Shown one piece after another: positions 25,193-37,242 of a stretch of DNA of 64,000 nucleotides (position 1 is the first letter of the stretch; each line of letters opens with the position of its first letter). The notes under the pieces were generated by a model. That model was not told the origin of the DNA, did not search any database, and was given only the letters and a program-made list of their open reading frames with translations. The position numbers and the translations under genes were made by a program. This DNA comes from Panonychus citri (Eukaryota; Arthropoda; Arachnida; Trombidiformes; Tetranychidae). The stretch is from the NCBI RefSeq assembly GCF_014898815.1, contig NW_026515527.1, forward strand, positions 1 through 64,000, read 5' to 3'.

Positions 25193-25710
25193 GTTGAAGA
25201 AGAAAATATCCACAAGATGGCGGAACAGTTGGTTTAGAAAAAGAATCAACCGAATGGGTGGGGCTTAGGAAAAGTTCTTATTCTCCCCTGTAGGTTTTTC
25301 TTTGTTTGTTCTCATTACTCAATTTCGCCAAATGGTTTCTTCATGTGATTTTATCTTAATTAGAATACAAATTGTTCATCGAAATTTAATTTGGTGATGT
25401 TTCTTTCATTTTTTTAACCATTTTTATGTTAATTTGTTTACACCTTGTTGATTATTTTCTTCTCTCTTCATCTTCTTTTCATTGTCTGTTTCATTTTCTC
25501 CTCTTACTTTTTGCTCTCTTTTCTGTCTCCCCTTTTTCTGTTTTCCACCAGTTAAATATATCCACTTGAAGATATTATTGTGAAGTGATCAAGCCTTCTT
25601 GTAATAGAATAGATTTGTTACTATAGCTGTTTTTTTTTTGTATTATTATTATTACTCTATACTGTGAGAAGAGAGAAACAAAAAGTACATTTATATATTT
25701 ATAAACCAAA
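25193..25710. promoter_or_regulatory. divergent promoter region, small membrane protein / ILRUN
   Basis: Starts with AAGATGGCGGAAC (25211-25223), containing AAGATGGCGG, which resembles a YY1-type GCCATCTT box on the other strand. Long CT-rich tracts (25440-25545) follow before the ILRUN start. A TATATTTATATA word sits at 25691-25702, just before the ATG. Confidence 0.4.
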
Positions 25711-27052
25711 ATGACTGCTCAAGGTGCCAATGGTGATATTGTCGATTTGGAATCTTCACTTCTTCAACAATTCTCGTGTATGGGTACACAAGATAAAGAT
25801 GTTCTTATTAATGAATTCCAAAAATTACTCTCACCTAACCAACTGTCACCAGAAGGATGTGCTTTCTTCCTGGACATGAATAATTGGTACTTTTTTCATT
25901 TTTTTTCTCTCTCTCTCTTCTAACTGCTCTTACCTTTTTCCTTGTTTCCTTTTCTCTTTCTTTCTCTTTGTTCTGCTTGCAATTTCTCATAAAAATGTCA
26001 CAGTAAACAAAAAAGTCATTGACTTACTATGACGGAGTAATAATAATTTGGCAAGAAAAGTCAATTCTTGATGTTTATCTGCCTTTTCCATGGTAGATTC
26101 TCTTTCAATGATTTTTGCTTCGCATTTTCTTTTAAATCTCATCTTATTGCTAATCCTCTTTTTTTGTCTCTTGTTCCTCTTTTTCTCTTAATTTTTCTTA
26201 GGAATCTTCAACAGGCCATCTGTTCATACTTCGACCTAGATGCACCCAAAGAACTTGGAATGGAATCATTACCAGTCATGAGTTTTATCAAAGATGTAAC
26301 CATAGGAGAAGGTGAAGAGGTTCCACCAAATACCCGATTTGTTAAAACTTGGAGAATTTTAAATTCAGGTAGGTTTCATACTTTTTTTCTTCTTTATTTT
26401 TGTTCCTATAAAACTGAAAAACAAGCTGTTCTCTTCCCATTCTTACTCAATGATTCTATTTTCTCTTATTTTGTTTTGTTTCATCTTCTCTTTTTTCAGG
26501 GACGGAAAGGTGGCCTCAAGGATGTTCTTTACGATTTATAAATGGCCATTTAATGGGAAATTGTGAACGAGTTGTTGTAGATCCTTTAGAGCCTGGACAG
26601 ATGGCCGATGTGTCTTTAGAAATGATAAGTCCAGCCATGTCTGGCATATTTCAAGGCCAATGGAGGATGAGTACAGCCATTGGTCAATTTTTTGGAGGTC
26701 AGTTGTTGAATTTATGTATACAATTATATTTACTATCCTATTAACTTATTGATATTTCAATTTTCCCTAAGATATTGATTGAGTTAATCTTACTCTATCT
26801 TTTTGTTTCACCTAATTTTAAATTATGTCATCTAATTGATGTTTTATTTTCTTCACCTGATTTTAACTTATTTTTTTTATGGATTTGGACTCATTTTAAT
26901 GTTTAGAAATAATTTGGGTGATAATCACAGTCGCTGAAGGAGGACTTTTAAGCTTAACTCAACAAATGGACTCATTCCACCAATTAGGGTCGCCTGTTGA
27001 AAGTTATCCTACCAAAATGGATACTAGTGTTAATCCTTTCGAAAAATATTAA
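25711..27052 (+). CDS. ILRUN: ILRUN (UBA-like and NBR1-like domain protein)
   Basis: Homologue of the vertebrate inflammation and lipid regulator that carries a UBA-like helix bundle and an FW (NBR1-next-to-BRCA1 like) domain; in mammals it dampens p300/CBP-dependent transcription. Four exons: 25711-25886, 26202-26368, 26500-26697 and 26907-27052, phases all consistent. Conserved runs: LLQQFSCMGTQDKDVLINEFQ, GCAFFLDMNNWNLQQAI, VTIGEGEEVPPNTRFVKTWRI and QGQWRMST, ending VNPFEKY like the vertebrate NPF-containing tail. About 228 residues versus 298 in human. Undamaged. Confidence 0.93.
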
Positions 27053-27440
27053 TACCGATTAATAATAAATGTATACATTTTGTTTTTTTTTTTCGACTGA
27101 TTGATTGTTGTAAAAAGTTACGAAGAAAATGTCAGGATTAATCCTACTTATACTTGTACATAAAATACGATATATTATACACATACCAGACAAAACAAAT
27201 ATTAAGCTTACAACAACAAAATGGAACATCTTTGGTAATCACTACAAGCAAATGTAATGGAGAAAATTTAATCAATTCAAATTAAATTGATCAAAATTTA
27301 CAATTTCCAGTTTCTCACCAAAGATGAGGGAAAAATAGAAACAACAAGTAATCAAAAAGTTTTGATATTCTATGAAGTCAGTTGAATCAATTAGAAATAG
27401 AAAACAGAATCGAAAGAGAGAAACTTGACTCGAGCCTGTC
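27053..27440. other. intergenic, ILRUN 3' UTR to DYNLRB copy 2
   Basis: ILRUN 3' UTR, then AT-rich spacer up to the point where the duplicated dynein segment begins. No gene is seen. Confidence 0.5.
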
Positions 27441-28160
27441 GGTCCAAATTGCTTTTTTTTAATCAATCAGTTTAATCACCAATTCATTTCCAGATGATTT
27501 CGATCAATTTATTCAATTTATTCCTTAGTGAGTTTCAGGGTCAAGAGATGGCAGCACAAATTTCTGATCAATTCGGTTAACGTTTTTGTCTCTGTTTACA
27601 ATGTTAGTTGTCAATGGAAACAGAAATTTAATTTTTGTTTTCATTTCATCTCTCAATTTCTATCAACATTTAATTGTCTTTTTAATCATCTAATTGATTC
27701 AACTTTAGATTCACAATAATTTTACTTGTATTTTTATAGTCCATCTCTCCGGTTATTGAGGAAACAATGAATGTAAGTTGTAATGTTGAGAAATGAATAG
27801 AATGAAATGAAAATTGTCATTTGTGTGATTACTAATTTTTGTTTTTCTATTTTCTATTTTCTGTTTTCTGTTTTGATTTGTATGGTTTGAAGGCAGAAAT
27901 TGAAGAAACCCTTAAACGTATTGAAAGTACTCACAAATCGGTGATGGGAGTTATTGTTACCGATGATGAAGGGAACATAATTAAATCAACTCTATCCGAG
28001 AACAAGGAATCATCAGAAAGTTATGCCAACATAATTTGTGACATCGTTGAAAAGGCTCGAATGGCTCTTAAAGACAAAGAGTATATGAATGATGAACTTA
28101 CCTTTCTAAAGATACGAACTAAAAGAATTGAATTTATTGTTGTTCCTGGTGAGTAGATTG
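27441..28160 (+). repeat. inverted gene duplication, copy 2 of a ~720-bp segment
   Basis: Matches 15943-16660 read from the opposite strand, at roughly 95-97% by eye over the non-coding part and one silent difference in exon 2. Both edges are sharp. The copies point towards the outside of an 11-kb interval that contains SUGCT, ILK, CCNQ, PSEN and ILRUN. Confidence 0.9.
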
Positions 28161-28507
28161 TCAATTGATTTTTCTTTTTTATCTTCAATTTCATTCTTTA
28201 TTCTCAAGGTAATTTAATAAATTACTTTCATCTAAATTCTATTAATCAGTTCTATACTTTGATCGTGACCAATTTGTAATTGTCATTGATGAAATGATCA
28301 CCGATCATTTTTGTCAACTATTGTCTTCTGACTTTCCCTCAATGACAAATGGAAAATCAATCACAATTTGAAAAGCAAATGGTTCAACAATCTATCTTAC
28401 ACATTTGATGTCATTTGTAATTATTTGTTTTTCATTTCTTTTCCTTTCCAGACAAAGATTACATATTGATCACATTACTGAATCCAACTCTCGAATCAAC
28501 TGCATAA
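27767..28507 (+). CDS. DYNLRB1: dynein light chain roadblock, copy 2
   Basis: Second intact roadblock-type dynein light chain gene. Exons 27767-27772 (Met-Asn), 27893-28148 and 28452-28507, with donors GTAAGT and GTGAGT. The exon 2 protein is identical to that of copy 1. Exon 3 ends DKDYILITLLNPT and differs by Tyr for Phe plus silent changes. Intron 2 and the 3' UTR are unrelated to those of copy 1. Both copies would give nearly the same product, so expression differences may matter more than protein differences. Confidence 0.93.
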
Positions 28508-29795
28508 TCATCTTTAAATCTAATCCAGTGATCAAAGGAAACAAACACTTGACTAAAATTAAAGATCTTCAAATCGAGCTAAATTTCCACCAGTTTGATC
28601 ACCACGAGAAGGCTAATCAACTATGGAAAAAAGTTAATACAAATTTACTAATTCGCATCAATCGAGAGCTTACAATTTACTCAACACTCTTGATACATGA
28701 GCCAAAAGCAAAGGAAAAACTAACAGAATATAAAGTCGATCCACAATATAAACTAACAATTAAATTCTGTTTTTTTTCTTTTAATCATTGCAATCAGAAA
28801 CTCTGAGAGAATCAATAATCATGATTTCCACCAAGAAATACTGAAAATCAATTAATCAAAACTTTTTACCAAACCAATTACACTATATAATAACTCACAA
28901 CAATCCAATCAAATTGTACTATTAAAATCAAAAGAAGAAACTAAATTGATTGTCACAAATTAATGATTCCAAATCATAATTGCATTTCTAATAACTTCAT
29001 CTTCATATTATCAGATTCTGCAAAAATTTCCAAAACGATTCCTTTCAAACTAAATCAACTAAATTGGTCTCCAATTAGACGATAAACTTAAATTCGTTGC
29101 AATAATCTAGGCCTGAATTCTGATTCTCATTTCGTTAGTTCAATTGTTGGAATAGTTTTAGCAATTAAAACTTGTGATAGAAAAAAACTAAACTAAATGA
29201 ATCTCGAAAATTGACCATTTGCTGGACACAATTAATTGACCACAACAAGTAACTAAATTTCAATTCGATGTTGATTTAGATTGTTGAATCTCGCCTCTCA
29301 TTTTCTCATCATTATCATTTCTCTCTCATTCTATTCCAGGTCAACTGAATAGCCCAACGATCTTCAATATCCTCAAGGATGAAGGATGATGAAGCTTTAT
29401 TGGACTAAACTCTCCATTGGTAAACCATTTAAACCCGGATTCTGATGAGAAGATGATGATGAAGAAGAAAAGAGGCCCGCAACAAAGTCGATCTTCTCTT
29501 TATCCTCCTCTTGCCGCCCTCTCTCTCCCCATGTTATTCTTTACTCTCTCACTTATTCTCACTCTTCATCTTCTTCTTTCCAACCACATCCTCATATCAT
29601 CATCTCTCTAACATCTGATCCCAGATAAACTTTAAATTTTCTTTTATTCTAAAAAAAAATAACATTCAATTTCCATTCAATGTTTTTCCATCATTTTTAT
29701 TATCAAAAGTTCATTGAACACCAATTTCCAAGACTTGCAATTAGTTAATTCAATTGAAATTCTCTCTCTTCTCATGAGAATGAACAAAAAATTAC
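28508..29795. other. intergenic, DYNLRB copy 2 3' flank
   Basis: AT-rich spacer. A possible splice acceptor (CTATTCCAG) near 29330-29339 is followed by a short frame starting at the ATG run at 29452, which encodes a basic stretch and one hydrophobic helix. It is too weak to call a gene. Confidence 0.4.
29785..29791 (-). terminator. RNA polymerase III terminator of tRNA-Glu
   Basis: On the minus strand a run of six T (plus-strand A at 29786-29791) follows the tRNA 3' end after four bases, as expected for Pol III termination. Confidence 0.8.
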
Positions 29796-29866
29796 TCCGA
29801 TGCCGGGAATCGAACCCGGGCCTTCTGGGTGAAAGCCAGATATCCTAGCCACTAGACCACATCGGA
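29796..29866 (-). tRNA. tRNA-Glu (anticodon TTC)
   Basis: Read on the minus strand it folds as a cloverleaf. The seven-base acceptor stem TCCGATG pairs with CATCGGA, the anticodon arm TCTGG/CCAGA encloses CTTTCAC with TTC in positions 34-36 of the gene, and the T arm CCGGG TTCGATT CCCGG is a perfect B box. There is no intron, and the CCA end is not encoded, as in eukaryotes. Confidence 0.96.
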
Positions 29867-31713
29867 CTAGATGTAAATAAGTTTAATAATTTACATTAAA
29901 TATCATCTAATTGTGATTGTGCTTCGTTAAAGGAAATTTATTATCGATATTGCAAAAATTGATCCATTTTGAGCTCTATTGCATTTTGAAAATTGAGATG
30001 CACATTTGTCTAAAAAAACAGGATAACTGGTGAGTTTTGCAATTCGCATTCGTTGTGATTGTGATAAGTGCAAAGTAAATTATTGATTAAATGAGGATAA
30101 GTAGAAAGAGAGAGATGATGATGATGATGAAGATGAAGAAGGAGCGATAAAGGCTTATGTTTTTTTTCAGCTTTTCGGTGGTTTACCTTGTTTATGCAAA
30201 AATGTTGATAAATTGCAGGGTAAAGAGGCTGAAACGATGATGATGAAGGATTGAGTTGCTATAAGGAATGTTTCTCACTGCGTGTTGCAATTATAGTTGA
30301 GAGAGAGAGAGAGAGAGAGAAAGTTAAGTTGGCCCCGGAATTGAACAAGTAACAAGCTCACTCTGAGAGTGTGAGAGAGCCCGAAGAAAGAGAAGATGAA
30401 GATGAAGACCACCCTGGTGATAGATTATCCCTGCTGCAAGAATTTTACCTTCCCCTTCTCATCATCTTCTTCTTCTTCTTTTCCATCTTTCGCCAGTTTC
30501 TTCTTCTTCTTCTTCTCCTTCTTCTTTACTGTAACAATGGTTAAGGTGATCGAAAGATGAGAGAAGAAGAAAAAGAAAGAAGAAGATGAAAACTGCGAAA
30601 GGCTGAGAAAACCTTGATGTCTTAAAAGAAAGAGAAGAAAATTAGAAGATGATAAAAGGAATGTTATCCATCAGCTAAACCTGGATAACAAGGAATAACC
30701 AGGAACCTGTTGTCCAACATGATTCTCATTCTTTCTCTTCTCTCTCTCTCTCTTTTCGTCTCTCGATAACGTAAATAATCAAATTCTATAAACTTGACAT
30801 GAAGAAAATTCTGCAATTCGAACAGAAATTAAGTGTACAAAAGTTTTTCTGCAGAAAACGAAGAAGAAAAAAAAGAATCGGTGAAAATGGAGAAATTATT
30901 TCGTTGTAACAAATACTAAAAAGAGAATATTAGTTAACGATGAATAGAATGATGATAATCTTCAGACAGGTAGAAAAAGAAAAGTGAGACTGGATTCCAG
31001 CGAATGAGAGAGAGAAGAACGAAGAGACTAAAGGAAGATTGAGATGTGAGAAAAAAAGAGACAGGGAAGAGAAGAGAAAAAGGGAGAATAGAAATAGAAA
31101 GAGAGAGAGAAGATAAAGTCTTTCAGTTAATTTCGATTAAAGAGAAAGAGAGAAAGAAAGAGAAGAGAAGGAGAGAGAAAAGAGAGAGAGAGAGGCCTGG
31201 TCTTCATCTTCTCATCTTCATCTTGTTGATTCATTTTCTCACATTCTCATAACGTCCTAAACAGCGAAAAGTAGTAGGTCAAAAGAAAAGAACATTTTTT
31301 TTCTTTTCTTTTTTATTCCAATTCAATTTCGACCATTTTATTAAATTTCCCTCACTTTTGCTTCTCCATAATTGTTCACATTAATGCAACACTTTCTTTT
31401 CGCAGCAATTACAGTTTCGTTTTCTTCTCTCCATCACAATCAACCATCTCTTCGCATTAATTGACGTTTAAATGTTTTCTCTTCCAACCAAATCATCTTC
31501 ATCTTCACTTTTCTTCATCTTCTGCTCTTCCTTTGAGTCTCTTTAATTCATTTCAATTCAATTCTATTCTCCTGCTTTTCCGAGAACTGCAACAAGTGTC
31601 TCTCTCTCTCTTTTTCTCTCTTTTCGCTTCTCTCAATTTAATGTTGTGCCTTTTCCGCCATTGTTGTTGTTGTTGTTTCCATCGTCCTCACAATCCAATT
31701 GATCTTAATACAA
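29867..31713. other. gene-poor purine/pyrimidine-rich spacer
   Basis: Long GA- and CT-biased tracts (30290-30600 and 30960-31200) and GATGAT runs. The rightmost part (about 31300-31713) is probably 5' UTR or first-intron sequence of the docking-protein gene. No exon with a PH domain was found here. Confidence 0.45.
30299..30321. repeat. (GA)n microsatellite
   Basis: Eleven uninterrupted GA units followed by AAGTTAAG. No obvious function. Confidence 0.9.
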
Positions 31714-33716
31714 ATGATCCAGTCAAAAGAAGCATCTTCATCCCAAGCAACTAAAGTACCAATTGATTTTGACGACGAACCTTCTGGGCCTTACATCCCT
31801 ATATCTGAATGTTATACTGGGAAACCAGTTTCTTTCAAAGGTTATCCTAACAGTAACCATCACCTTCCCCCTCCTCCTCTGCCATCTTGTTCATCTTCCA
31901 GTGTTCACCATCCAATTCATCAGTCTCATGGACTGGGGTACAAGCAACTGACCCCCAGCCCTGGGGTCCATCATAACCATAACCTGAATCACAATCATCA
32001 TCAGGTGACCAACTATGATGTTCCTCGTTCAAGTGTCTTCACCAAAGTAGCGCTTCCGATCAACTCTCCATCCACTGGTCTCTCTCTCTCATCGTCCCAC
32101 ACACTCAATGCTCGTAAAAGCAAACCTCACAATCTGACTGTTGGTCCATTGAGTCATACACTCAATCGGCATGAGCGTCTCTCCGATTCCAACAATTCAA
32201 CTCTTTCCCTTCGTAGTCGAGTCAGTAAGCCCAATGGTGAATTTGGCCATTCAAGCTACAGGAATGAACCACCGCCAAGGCCACCCAAGCCTAAGAAGTT
32301 GAACAATCGAAGCAAATCCGAAAGTTGCTCTCCTGCTTATGGAACAAACCATTTTAATAGCAACGATCATTTATCACCTTCAACTCCATTCAATAGTCAT
32401 TTAGATTCACCATCGTCACCATCAGGCCAATTTAATCCCACCATTAATTCAAGTTCAAACAACAACATTAACATCAACATCAACAACATTATCAACAATA
32501 ACAATCAACATAATAATCAACATAACAACAACAATAACAACAACATAGTAAACACCCCAACCTCTCAACCATTAACTCTTGATGATGTTTATGATTTCCC
32601 AAAATCAGAACCAGTATTTAATAGCATGAGAACTGCAATTCCTGCCCTGGTAACTGAACTACCAAAGGAACAGTCATTCTTACACTAATGCGCCTCCAGG
32701 TCATTTAAGTAAACCTCCAGTTTTCACTTACGATTACAAGGGAACTTTACCTGTTTATCTAGACGATAATACGATTGCTTTTGATTTGGATAATTGTGAT
32801 CGATCTCCATCTACACCAAACTCTGCATTTGATTCGCTTTCTTCAAGCGGCTCTCTGTCCAAAAGTCTCACACCTCCGGCAGTTAATCGAGATTTAAAGC
32901 CAAAACGACGAGACTCTGATTCTGATACAAATGTTTCTCCGACAAGTCCAACATTTACTCTCGCACCTCCACCAGCTCACTCGAAATCTTATATTAAACC
33001 AACAAGGTAATTACTCTTTTTAAACTATTGATTCACATTTGTTTGATTAAAGGGATAAATTAATTTATTCTAATCTTTAAATGTTTACCATAAAGACACT
33101 TGGCTGATGGGCCACCTCGAGTTCCTTCAAGAGGAAGACAATTTCAACATCATGTTACTCGAGATGAATCAAATTCAGATGAAGATATAATCAGTCACTC
33201 TTCCATTTTCCATAAACGAAATTCATCTTTAGACGATCAGGTTTGTCCTTGAATCATTTTATTTCTCTTGCAATATTTAACTAAACATGATAATTATCTT
33301 CACAATTTGTCCTTCAACTCGATTCTCATTTCTATTTTTCCATCTTCTTCTTCTTCTTCTTCTTCTTTTCTCTATTTTAGTCTCGTCGCGCTTATACTAT
33401 TCCTAGAAAATCACCAATCGACTCTCCAAATGTAACTTACCTGGATCTTGATCTAATGGGAAACAGTAAAGGCAAAGATTCACCTCGTTCACGTTCATCT
33501 AATTCATCTGATCCATTCAAGTCATCGTTGAATCATTCAAAGGATCTCATTGGAACATCCAGTTTAAGTGGTTCTCAGTCAACAGTATATAAAAGTATCG
33601 ATTTTGTTGCAACTGATGCTTTCCGTCAACTTAGAATAAGTTCACAACGATTAGTGAGAGAGATTGAGTTTGCTAGTGTTAAACAAAAGTTATCAAATTT
33701 TAATTATCCATGTTAA
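31714..33716 (+). CDS. Gab/Dos-like docking protein, C-terminal part (frame break)
   Basis: Likely scaffold for receptor tyrosine kinase signalling. Exons 31714-33006, 33096-33240 and 33381-33716. The sequence is Ser/Asn/Pro-rich and disordered, with short tyrosine and SH3 motifs in Gab order: GPYIPISECY, PPRPPKP, DDVYDFPKS, TYDYKG, then YLDLDL (SHP2-type site) and VYKSIDFVATDAF near the end. A poly-Asn/His stretch lies at about 32455-32550. The frame changes once between about 32650 and 32690. No suitable short intron fits, so an indel is likely. The PH domain that starts Gab proteins is not in the window; it may be on a distant upstream exon, or this ATG may be a genuine PH-less start. IRS-like or other docking proteins are alternatives. 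Confidence 0.55.
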
Positions 33717-35360
33717 AGACTTTTATTATTTCAACTCTAAACTGTATCAAATCTTCATCATCATCCTCTTAACACGTCCAAATTTCTATCCTGACTATTG
33801 TGCATTTCATGGTGCAAAATGATTCGATTCATCCTCTTATTTTATCTTCATCTTGGCTCAAATACACAACAATCAGAGAGAGAGAGAGAAATTCAAAGAT
33901 AATATCAAATTTTACATGTTATCTTCTTTCGCCAATCAATATCAATTTACTATTACAATTGATGTTAATCTCTTAATTTTTCGTAAGTTTAATCTTATTG
34001 AACTAAGTTGATTTGGAAGATATTGGTTAATCATATCATTCTAAATGAAGGGTGAGAATTGAACATCAATGGAAGATTATAAACAGACTGGATTACTCTG
34101 GGAAATGTCAATCGATCACAAAGTCAACATGAAAACTTAATTTCTCTCTGTGATTGTGCATCCAATTCATCAAATCAACTTGTGATTAATATGCACTCTC
34201 ATCTTTACTTGAAATGTGACTAATGCAACTCTCAAGAGTCTCCATTGTCACCATCATCATCATCATCATCATCCTTGTGAAAGTAATAACTACAAACACT
34301 AAATGAAATTGAATATCCATTTCTAGAGTCGATGCCAATACCAGAAATTGATGATTATTTTGCTAAACATCTGAATTCTGAACGAGCAAGAAAAGGTTCA
34401 AGTGCCTTAATCAAATTCTGTCATTGACTCAAACACCCAAAGCAAAAAACTTTGAAGCAACGAAAAGCCAATGACTTAAAAGCTTAGCTATTTCATTTTC
34501 TTCCAATCTTGATATTCATCTGTTTCATTTTGATTATCATTCTAATTGCAAATGAAAATTGCAATCACCAGCGGAACTCTGATACTCTGATCCAATTTCC
34601 TGTTCGCACAAAATTAACCTTTTATACCTGAATTATGATTGTTTACAATAATATCCTCTCTCTTTCTTTCTCTCTCTCTATCTCTCTGATTCGAGCCCCT
34701 GTTAAAACAATCATTAACTTGTATGAATCTTTAAAAAAAGCAAACGATAAATTACCAAAAAGTGTCATACAAAAGTCCAATCACCCAAACCTGCGATAAA
34801 TCAATCAAATTGATACACAACAACAACAACAACATTTACCGTCCCAGATAATTTGACAATGATGACAATAAATGTCTCATTTCTTAAGCCAATAAAGTAC
34901 ATGAACTTTTTAGCTTCTGTTGATTTTCCTGTTAACATCACTTCTCAACGAGATAATGATATTGTTGGTTTATAACAAAGGCGAAGGACAAACACAAAAG
35001 GAGAGACAATTATCGTTTCTAATCATGTTTAACCAGAAAGCCTTTTTCTTATGTACATGTAATTATTTACGAGGCATAAACAGTGCAAAGCGACCAATCA
35101 TTTCATCATTGCTCATCTCTCCTTCTCCCTTGCTCTTTCCTCCCTCCCTCTTCCTCTATCATCTTTCGCTCTTTCGTTTCCACCTCTAGAGAAAGTGAGA
35201 GAGAGAGAGAGCATGAAAATAAGCAAAAAATTAAAGGGAAACCTCGATGAGCTGTAGGCTTAGCTGCAGGTCAAACACAAGAAGCTATTGATCAGGAATC
35301 TCTCTGTGCCAAATATTTACTTTCTCTTGCTCTCTTTTTGCTTCGAATTCATTTTCGTTT

Positions 35361-35398
<38 letters not shown>

Positions 35399-37242
35399 AT
35401 AAACGAAAATGAAATTCTGTTCCTTTCTTTCCTCATCATCTCTCTTTCTCTTTCCACCTTCAAGTTTTCATTTACAATCAGATGATATTTAACTGTTTCT
35501 ACTGATTTATTCATCTCAACTTTCGTTTTCTTCTCTTTTTATTCTCCTTATTCTTTTCATCATCATCTCCCTTTTCTCATTATCATCATCCTCTGCACTC
35601 TCTCAACAACCATTTACACATTCTATTCGTATAAACAACTCTACATTTCTTGGAAAAGGATTAATCATCATTATATCAACACGAGGATATTATGAGATTC
35701 ACAGATATTAACATCGCACTTTTTATAATTAGCTGTTGGTCAAAAAACTCAATTAATTCAATGTTACAGAAAATAGGAAAAACATAATTGCAAACTTATT
35801 ATTCACAATACATTGCAATACATTGATTGCTATTGAATCTTTTGACAACAATTGATTATCATCTACAATTTCATCAACTATCAAGTTTATTAACAAGCAT
35901 TTTTATATTCTACTATTATTACTCATCAAATCATCTCATTGGAATCATCATAATCATAATCATCGACGACAATGAAACAACAATTACTCACCTTGTTCAT
36001 AGTTTTTCCCCGATAAACAGGAAATGAAATGAACATTGAAAAGGATGTGTAATCATCATCAGATTATCAGATTAACAGTTTTCCCGTTTTCGAATCAATA
36101 TCTTTGCAAAGATATTCAATTCGTTACGAAAATAACAATCAATAAGATGTTTTTCTTTCTTTGTATATCATCACAATCATGACGATAATTAATATCAGAT
36201 GGAAAAACAATCAAAAGATTCACAATCTCTTAATCAACTGTAAATGATGTTGATTGTTCAATTGATTGTCTGTTAAAGTAAAAACTGGAAAACCAACACT
36301 TCTTTATACATATTATATAATATTTATGTAAACAATTAATGCTTATATATCTTTGCCTTATATGTTAACTGTGCAATAATTGTGCTTTCATTTTGATGGA
36401 TTAATCATGAAAAACAACAATCAACAAACAATTTAATCATTCATTTCACTTTATTTCATCTTCTTCTTCCTGTTCCAATAAATTGTGGATAACAACAATT
36501 GATAATAAAACAAAAATCAACGTTGAAAATACAATTACAATCTATCAATTTGTTAATATTTCACATTTAATCACAATCAACGATTAAATAGTTGAGAAAA
36601 TAATTCAGCTTAATTGTTTCATATTAACCTAATTGTTTTGAGGTTCAACGAAAACATTGCACCGTAATTATAATCCAATGTATACACATAATATAATACT
36701 AATTAATACACTGGATTGAAGGTTGATTGTTGTATTTGGGTAAATTGTTTATCGCTAATTGAACAAGAAACGGGAAAATTTGACCTGTTGAACTGCGACC
36801 TCAAAGCCCCATCGGTCATAGTCTCAGTTTGGTCTCTTTTTTTCCCAGTATAATTTAATTGCAGATTAATTAGTGGGATATTAATGCCTTCAAGTGGGGA
36901 ACAATTAGTAAACAATTTAATCTCTGGCGCAAAGATTATTTACCTTTGATTAGTTTAGTTGAAAAGCACTTGTTGGTTAACCATTGTCAACCGATTGTGA
37001 TTAAAATCGTGATTATAATTGAGTCGGTTTAACAATTGAACAATTGAAAATCTTAATGATTATAAGCCCAAGGACTTTTTATCAATTTCTTTTGATTATT
37101 TTCAATTTTCTCTTTTCATAAACAATTAACGTTCCCATGGTTCTAGCAATTAAATTGTTGAGAGCAATTTAATCGAGTTGACTAACTACTTTCAAGTTTC
37201 CATTTTCACTGGATCAGATTCATCTAACGTGTAACAATCAAC
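33717..37242. other. gene-poor spacer
   Basis: 3.5 kb without a convincing gene. It begins with the 3' UTR of the docking protein. CT and GA tracts (33876-33890, 34663-34690 and 35364-35396) and CATCAT runs (34250-34275) break up AT-rich DNA. Open frames here are low-complexity. Confidence 0.5.
35364..35396. repeat. (TC)n microsatellite
   Basis: Sixteen TC units. It creates open frames of repeated Leu-Ser and Arg-Glu on the two strands that are not genes. Confidence 0.9.

Noticed and set aside
29452..29611. Short frame with a basic start and a hydrophobic helix after a possible splice acceptor.
   Set aside because: Too short, built on ATG and CTT repeats, no homologue recognised and no downstream exon found.
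29796..29866. Possible tRNA-derived SINE instead of a tRNA gene.
   Set aside because: The cloverleaf is perfect, with a Pol III terminator right after it and no A-rich tail or repeated body.
34920..36027. Several 60-90 codon open frames around CT tracts.
   Set aside because: Low-complexity Leu/Ser/Phe translations of simple repeats, with no family motif or splice support.
36703..36915. 70-codon minus-strand frame.
   Set aside because: No motif, no neighbouring exon, and composition like the spacer.
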